A stretch of DNA of 64,000 nt, taken from the NCBI GenBank assembly GCA_017651185.1, contig JAGCDJ010000042.1, positions 1 through 64,000 of the forward strand, read 5' to 3'. Origin of the DNA: Bacteroidales bacterium (GTDB lineage: Bacteria; Bacteroidota; Bacteroidia; Bacteroidales; ML635J-15). Of the stretch, positions 60,578 to 64,000 are shown in pieces. Position 1 is the first letter of the stretch, and each line of letters starts with the position of its first letter. The notes beneath the pieces were generated by a model. It was not told where the DNA came from and ran no database searches. It saw nothing but the letters and a program-made list of their open reading frames with translations. The translations under genes were made by a program, and so were the position numbers.

Positions 60578-62977
60578 ATGAAACTATCGGAACTGCACAA
60601 TGGAGAATCGGCCGTTATCGTCAAGGTTTCGGGACACGGCGGGTTCAGGAAAAGGATAATGGAGATGGGATTTGTGCGTGGTCGCAAGGTTACATCGGTC
60701 ATCGATGCACCGCTAAACGACCCGATAAAATACACCATAATGGGCTACGATGTGCTGTTACGCCGCAGCGAAGCCAACCTCATCGAAGTGCTGCCAGAAG
60801 CAGAAGCCAACTCGGTACTTACTGCCGAGGATGCAAAAGCGCCTAACTTCTTCGCTTGCACCGACTGCGACTCATGCGGATTGACATGCGGAGCAAAACG
60901 CAGCAAAACCACACAGCGCAACATCATAAACATTGCCTTCGTAGGCAACCCCAACAGTGGAAAAACTTCGCTGTTCAACGCTTTGTCGGGTGGCAACGAG
61001 CATGTGGGCAACTACAGCGGAGTAACTGTGGATGTAAAAACAGGACACTTCAACTACAAGGGCTACCATTTCAACATTACCGACTTGCCCGGAACTTACT
61101 CGCTGTCGGCCTACTCGCCCGAAGAACTGTTCGTACGCCGCAACCTGCTCGAATCAATGCCCGATGTGATTGTTAACGTTGTTGTTGCCTCAAACCTCGA
61201 GCGCAACCTTTACCTCACAACCGAACTAATCGACTTGAGCCAGCGAGTGGTAGTAGCACTGAACATGTACGACGAACTCGAAGCTACAGGCGCACAACTC
61301 GACTACCAAAACCTCGGTTCAATGATTGGTATCCCGATGGTTCCGACAGTGGCAAAAACAGGCAAAGGACTCGACAAACTTCTCGATACAATTATTGACA
61401 TGTTCGAGGGCGCCAACAAGTCGGCAAGGCATGTACACATAAACTACGGCACAATATTGGAGCCAGAAATTTCGAAACTTGCTGATATTCTTCACGAAAC
61501 CGAAGATTTTCCGCAACAGTTCCCTGCCAGATACTGGGCAATAAAGATGATGGAAGGCGACAAGGAAGTCGCGAAACTGCTACAAAACAGCAAGTCGTAC
61601 GACAAACTGGAAAAGCAAGCAACGATTTCATCCGAAGAAGTAAAAAAACAACTTGACATTGATGCAGAAACCGCTATCAGCGATGCAAAGTACGGTTTTA
61701 TTTCTGGCGCTTTGCACGAAACCTACACCGAGGGCAATATCGAGGCCAACAAGAAAACCCGCCGCCTCGATAAGCTAATAGTAAACAAATGGTTAGGTTT
61801 TCCGCTATTTGTTATTGTAATGTGGTTGATGTTCAGCGTAACATTCTGGTTGGGTACATATCCGCAGGACTGGATTGCGGCAGGATTCGATGCTCTTGGC
61901 AATTATCTCAATGGAATTATGCCCGAAGGTGCATGGCGTTCGCTAGTCGTTGACGGCATAATAGGCGGTGTTGGCGCTGTTGCCGAATTTCTGCCAAACA
62001 TCATATTGCTCTACATGTTCATATCACTGATGGAGGACTCGGGCTATATGTCGCGAGCCGCCTTCCTTATGGACAAGATGATGCACGGAATGGGACTTCA
62101 CGGCAAATCGTTCATACCAATGGTAATGGGCTTCGGATGCAACGTACCTGCAATAATGGCAACACGCTCCATCGAAAGCAAAAGCAGCCGACTGATAACA
62201 ATACTTGTAGTGCCGTTCATGTCGTGCAGTGCGCGATTACCTGTGTATCTGCTTCTTGCTGGCGCATTCTTCCCCAGTTACGCCGCCACAATAATGATTT
62301 GTCTATATCTGCTTGGAATATTGGTGGCTGTAATTACCGCCAAACTTCTGCGACTGACGGCATTCAAACAGGACGAAACCCCATTTGTAATGGAACTTCC
62401 ACCCTACCGCTGGCCTACATTACGGGCAACTTTGAAGCACATCTGGGAAAAATGCTACCAGTACATAAAGAAAATAGGAACGGTAATACTTCTTGCCTCG
62501 GTAATAACCTGGGTACTAAGTTATTATCCGCACACTGAGACTTCCGACACAAACATTGCACAAAACGAAACGGAAACAACAAGCGCCATCGAACAGCAAT
62601 ACGAGAATTCCTACCTCGGCATGATTGGAAAATTCATTGCTCCAGTTATGTCGCCAATGGGATTCGACTGGAAGATAAGCGTAGCGGTACTGTCGAGCAT
62701 ACCGGCAAAGGAAATTGTAGTAAGCACGCTGGGCGTTTTGTATGGCAGCGAAGATGAGGACCTTGGCGAAGCCCTGCAAAAATCCGGCGACCTGAACATT
62801 GCCTCGGCATTGGCACTAATGGTATTCATGCTGCTGTTCTTCCCTTGCATAGCAACTATTGGAGCAGTTGCAAGCGAAACCAAAAAGGTAAAATGGGCAT
62901 TTTTCTCGGTATTCTACAACACGGCTGTTGCATGGATTGCGGCGTATGTCACATATCTTATTGCCAATTTATTCTAA
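60578..62977 (+). CDS. feoB: FeoA-FeoB fusion, ferrous iron transporter
   Basis: A 799-residue inner-membrane ferrous iron importer. Residues 1-75 are a complete FeoA (SH3-like) domain (MKLSELHNGESAVIVKV, MEMGFVRGRKV). A linker carries four Cys at 94, 97, 100 and 104. The G domain begins at GNPNSGKT (123-130) with TDLPGTYSL and NMYDE. The membrane part shows the Gate motifs (VMGFGCNVPAIMATR, LVVPFMSCSARLPVYLLL, SIPAKEIVVSTLGVL). ATG at 60578 is chosen since upstream in-frame Met codons lie before the promoter box. A terminator follows at 63008-63044. Confidence 0.95.
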   Translation: MKLSELHNGESAVIVKVSGHGGFRKRIMEMGFVRGRKVTSVIDAPLNDPIKYTIMGYDVLLRRSEANLIEVLPEAEANSVLTAEDAKAPNFFACTDCDSCGLTCGAKRSKTTQRNIINIAFVGNPNSGKTSLFNALSGGNEHVGNYSGVTVDVKTGHFNYKGYHFNITDLPGTYSLSAYSPEELFVRRNLLESMPDVIVNVVVASNLERNLYLTTELIDLSQRVVVALNMYDELEATGAQLDYQNLGSMIGIPMVPTVAKTGKGLDKLLDTIIDMFEGANKSARHVHINYGTILEPEISKLADILHETEDFPQQFPARYWAIKMMEGDKEVAKLLQNSKSYDKLEKQATISSEEVKKQLDIDAETAISDAKYGFISGALHETYTEGNIEANKKTRRLDKLIVNKWLGFPLFVIVMWLMFSVTFWLGTYPQDWIAAGFDALGNYLNGIMPEGAWRSLVVDGIIGGVGAVAEFLPNIILLYMFISLMEDSGYMSRAAFLMDKMMHGMGLHGKSFIPMVMGFGCNVPAIMATRSIESKSSRLITILVVPFMSCSARLPVYLLLAGAFFPSYAATIMICLYLLGILVAVITAKLLRLTAFKQDETPFVMELPPYRWPTLRATLKHIWEKCYQYIKKIGTVILLASVITWVLSYYPHTETSDTNIAQNETETTSAIEQQYENSYLGMIGKFIAPVMSPMGFDWKISVAVLSSIPAKEIVVSTLGVLYGSEDEDLGEALQKSGDLNIASALALMVFMLLFFPCIATIGAVASETKKVKWAFFSVFYNTAVAWIAAYVTYLIANLF

Positions 62978-63007
62978 GTTCACTGATTTATAATAAGCCA
63001 TAAACCT

Positions 63008-63044
63008 AATTCGGACGGTGCAAAAGCCGTCCGAATTATTTTTT
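63008..63044. terminator. Bidirectional terminator after feoB
   Basis: Arms AATTCGGACGG / CCGTCCGAATT with an 8-nt loop, then ATTTTTTT, between the convergent feoB and M14 peptidase genes. Confidence 0.9.
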
Positions 63045-63068
63045 ACTAATTAATAGCAATGTTTTACG

Positions 63069-64000
63069 CTATTGCACTTTTAGGAATTTCGACTTGATGA
63101 TTTTGCCATCCTCTGTACTCAACCTGACGACATATTGCCCTGCCTCCAACGAAGAGACATCAACAGACATCATAGGATTATCTTCCGACATCACCAACCT
63201 GCCTGTCATATCGTAGATTTCCAATGCGGCAAAACGCATTTCTCCACCAGCAATATACAACCTGTCCGACACGGGATTCGGGAACACTGAAACCCCATTG
63301 ATGCCACTGGCTTCCACAAATTCAGGGTCATAGCCCTCAACAAGTTGCACATCAAGCGATTCTACGGCATTGTCGGTAATATCGACAGAGAATGTCTTGT
63401 GAATGTAACCGTCGGCATAGAACGAAACGTTGTAGTGTCCCGCCTTCAAGAACCTGTAATACTCTCCGGTTGGAAGAAATGAATAAACTTGCGAATTGAA
63501 ATAGTCGTGTCCATCAATGAAAACCATTGCCTTTAAAGGTTCGCCAGTCACCGAATCGGTAACAAAACCGCGAAGTCCAAATGTTGCACGCTTCATATAT
63601 GCAAGCATAGGCGGAATATTGCGCGATGTGTAGCTTGGCAGCAAGTCGTTCGACAACTTCTTGTCGATGCTCAACTCCAAGGTCACCTCACGGCAACGCT
63701 TAAAGTAGTTCATGTAGTCCTGACGGCTGCCTGTAATCGTGTACCAAGCATAACCATTTATATAACCGTTCTGATAGTCGGATGTCATATACGACTGGTC
63801 GTGGCAGACCTCGCGTGCCAATTCTACATATTCTGTCGCAACAAACCTCCACCAGGCATCGTCAGCAGGTAGTGCAGGGTCAGTATCAAACGGGTAGTTA
63901 ACAACCTCGGCGCCACTATGAAGATTGGCAGACAGAACAAACTTATGTTCATCGGCATAACGCATGAACGCTTCGGTTTCGAAAGCATAGTCCTTTTCGT
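63069..64000 (-). CDS. T9SS-secreted M14 zinc carboxypeptidase, C-terminal part
   Basis: The frame is open to the window edge, so only the last 310 residues are seen (it reads through the Met at 63965 into EKDYAFETEAF). NLHSGAEVVNYPFDT holds the third zinc ligand, and RCREVTLELS carries the catalytic Glu of M14 peptidases. A carboxypeptidase-regulatory-like domain follows (LRGFVTDSVTGEPLKAMVFIDG). The last 75 residues are a type A T9SS sorting domain (GVSVFPNPVSDRLYIAGG, LEIYDMTGRLVMSE, LEAGQYVVRLST). It would be exported through PorV. Confidence 0.88.
   Translation of the reverse strand, partial: EKDYAFETEAFMRYADEHKFVLSANLHSGAEVVNYPFDTDPALPADDAWWRFVATEYVELAREVCHDQSYMTSDYQNGYINGYAWYTITGSRQDYMNYFKRCREVTLELSIDKKLSNDLLPSYTSRNIPPMLAYMKRATFGLRGFVTDSVTGEPLKAMVFIDGHDYFNSQVYSFLPTGEYYRFLKAGHYNVSFYADGYIHKTFSVDITDNAVESLDVQLVEGYDPEFVEASGINGVSVFPNPVSDRLYIAGGEMRFAALEIYDMTGRLVMSEDNPMMSVDVSSLEAGQYVVRLSTEDGKIIKSKFLKVQ

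Overview
The window looks like chromosomal DNA of a member of the Bacteroidota, most likely order Bacteroidales. The signs are: at least 19 transcription starts preceded by the Bacteroidetes -7 promoter element (TAnnTTTGC/T); start codons without clear Shine-Dalgarno sequences; a type IX secretion system (T9SS: porV, porW, porX) together with T9SS-type sorting domains on secreted proteins; DUF4270, FISUMP and DUF1566 lipoproteins; a TonB receptor with an N-terminal carboxypeptidase-regulatory-like domain; and a FeoA-FeoB fusion. No rRNA, tRNA or CRISPR array was found. Genes are dense, and no gene-free stretch exceeds 300 bases (the longest, 6748-6999, is about 250).

Layout. 1-111 is the 3' end of an IS110-type transposase. 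0.3-3.3 kb (+) carries a UvrA-type excinuclease ATPase and an orphan acyl carrier protein. 3.4-6.7 kb (-) is a two-gene envelope operon. 7.0-12 kb (-) holds ispF, porV, dnaJ, grpE and an amidase. 12.1-13.1 kb (-) is a surface lipoprotein whose 3' end has the codon pattern of a diversity-generating-retroelement variable region. 13.2-23.8 kb (+) is a long housekeeping run: AAA ATPase, miaA, dnaG, ispE, a hydrolase, a YbjQ-like protein, kamE, rsgA, a small secreted protein, surE, a membrane protein and lpxB. A POT peptide transporter (-) follows. 25.7-38.3 kb (+) runs from a phosphodiesterase through a truncated glycogen-synthase-like protein, a DUF4270 lipoprotein, glmS, porW, an unknown secreted protein and porX to a repeat-rich T9SS cargo protein. 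38.3-46.4 kb (-) holds an RNase G-type enzyme, a 30-residue ribosomal-type protein, HU, a sugar transferase, a lipoprotein, argS, nth and trxB. 46.6-51.0 kb mixes a small secreted protein and a nucleotidyltransferase (+) with a large FISUMP protein and a NUDIX hydrolase (-). 51.0-63.0 kb (+) holds pyrE, an SRPBCC protein, purC, ugd, a secreted helical protein, mtnP, a class IV aminotransferase, a START-like protein and then an iron-uptake group (His-rich protein, TonB receptor, FeoAB). The window closes inside a T9SS-secreted M14 carboxypeptidase (-).

How the genes fit together. PorV, PorW and PorX serve the secretion route that the sorting domains at 36-38 kb and 63-64 kb would use. IspE and IspF belong to the non-mevalonate isoprenoid pathway. 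LpxB, GlmS, the sugar transferase, Ugd and the amidase serve the envelope. The TonB receptor and FeoAB suggest outer- and inner-membrane steps of iron import. The most unusual points are the candidate DGR variable region at 12.1-12.3 kb, an orphan B12/PLP aminomutase beta subunit, a sorting-like domain placed near the N-terminus of a FISUMP protein, and two families of short dispersed palindromes in the spacers.
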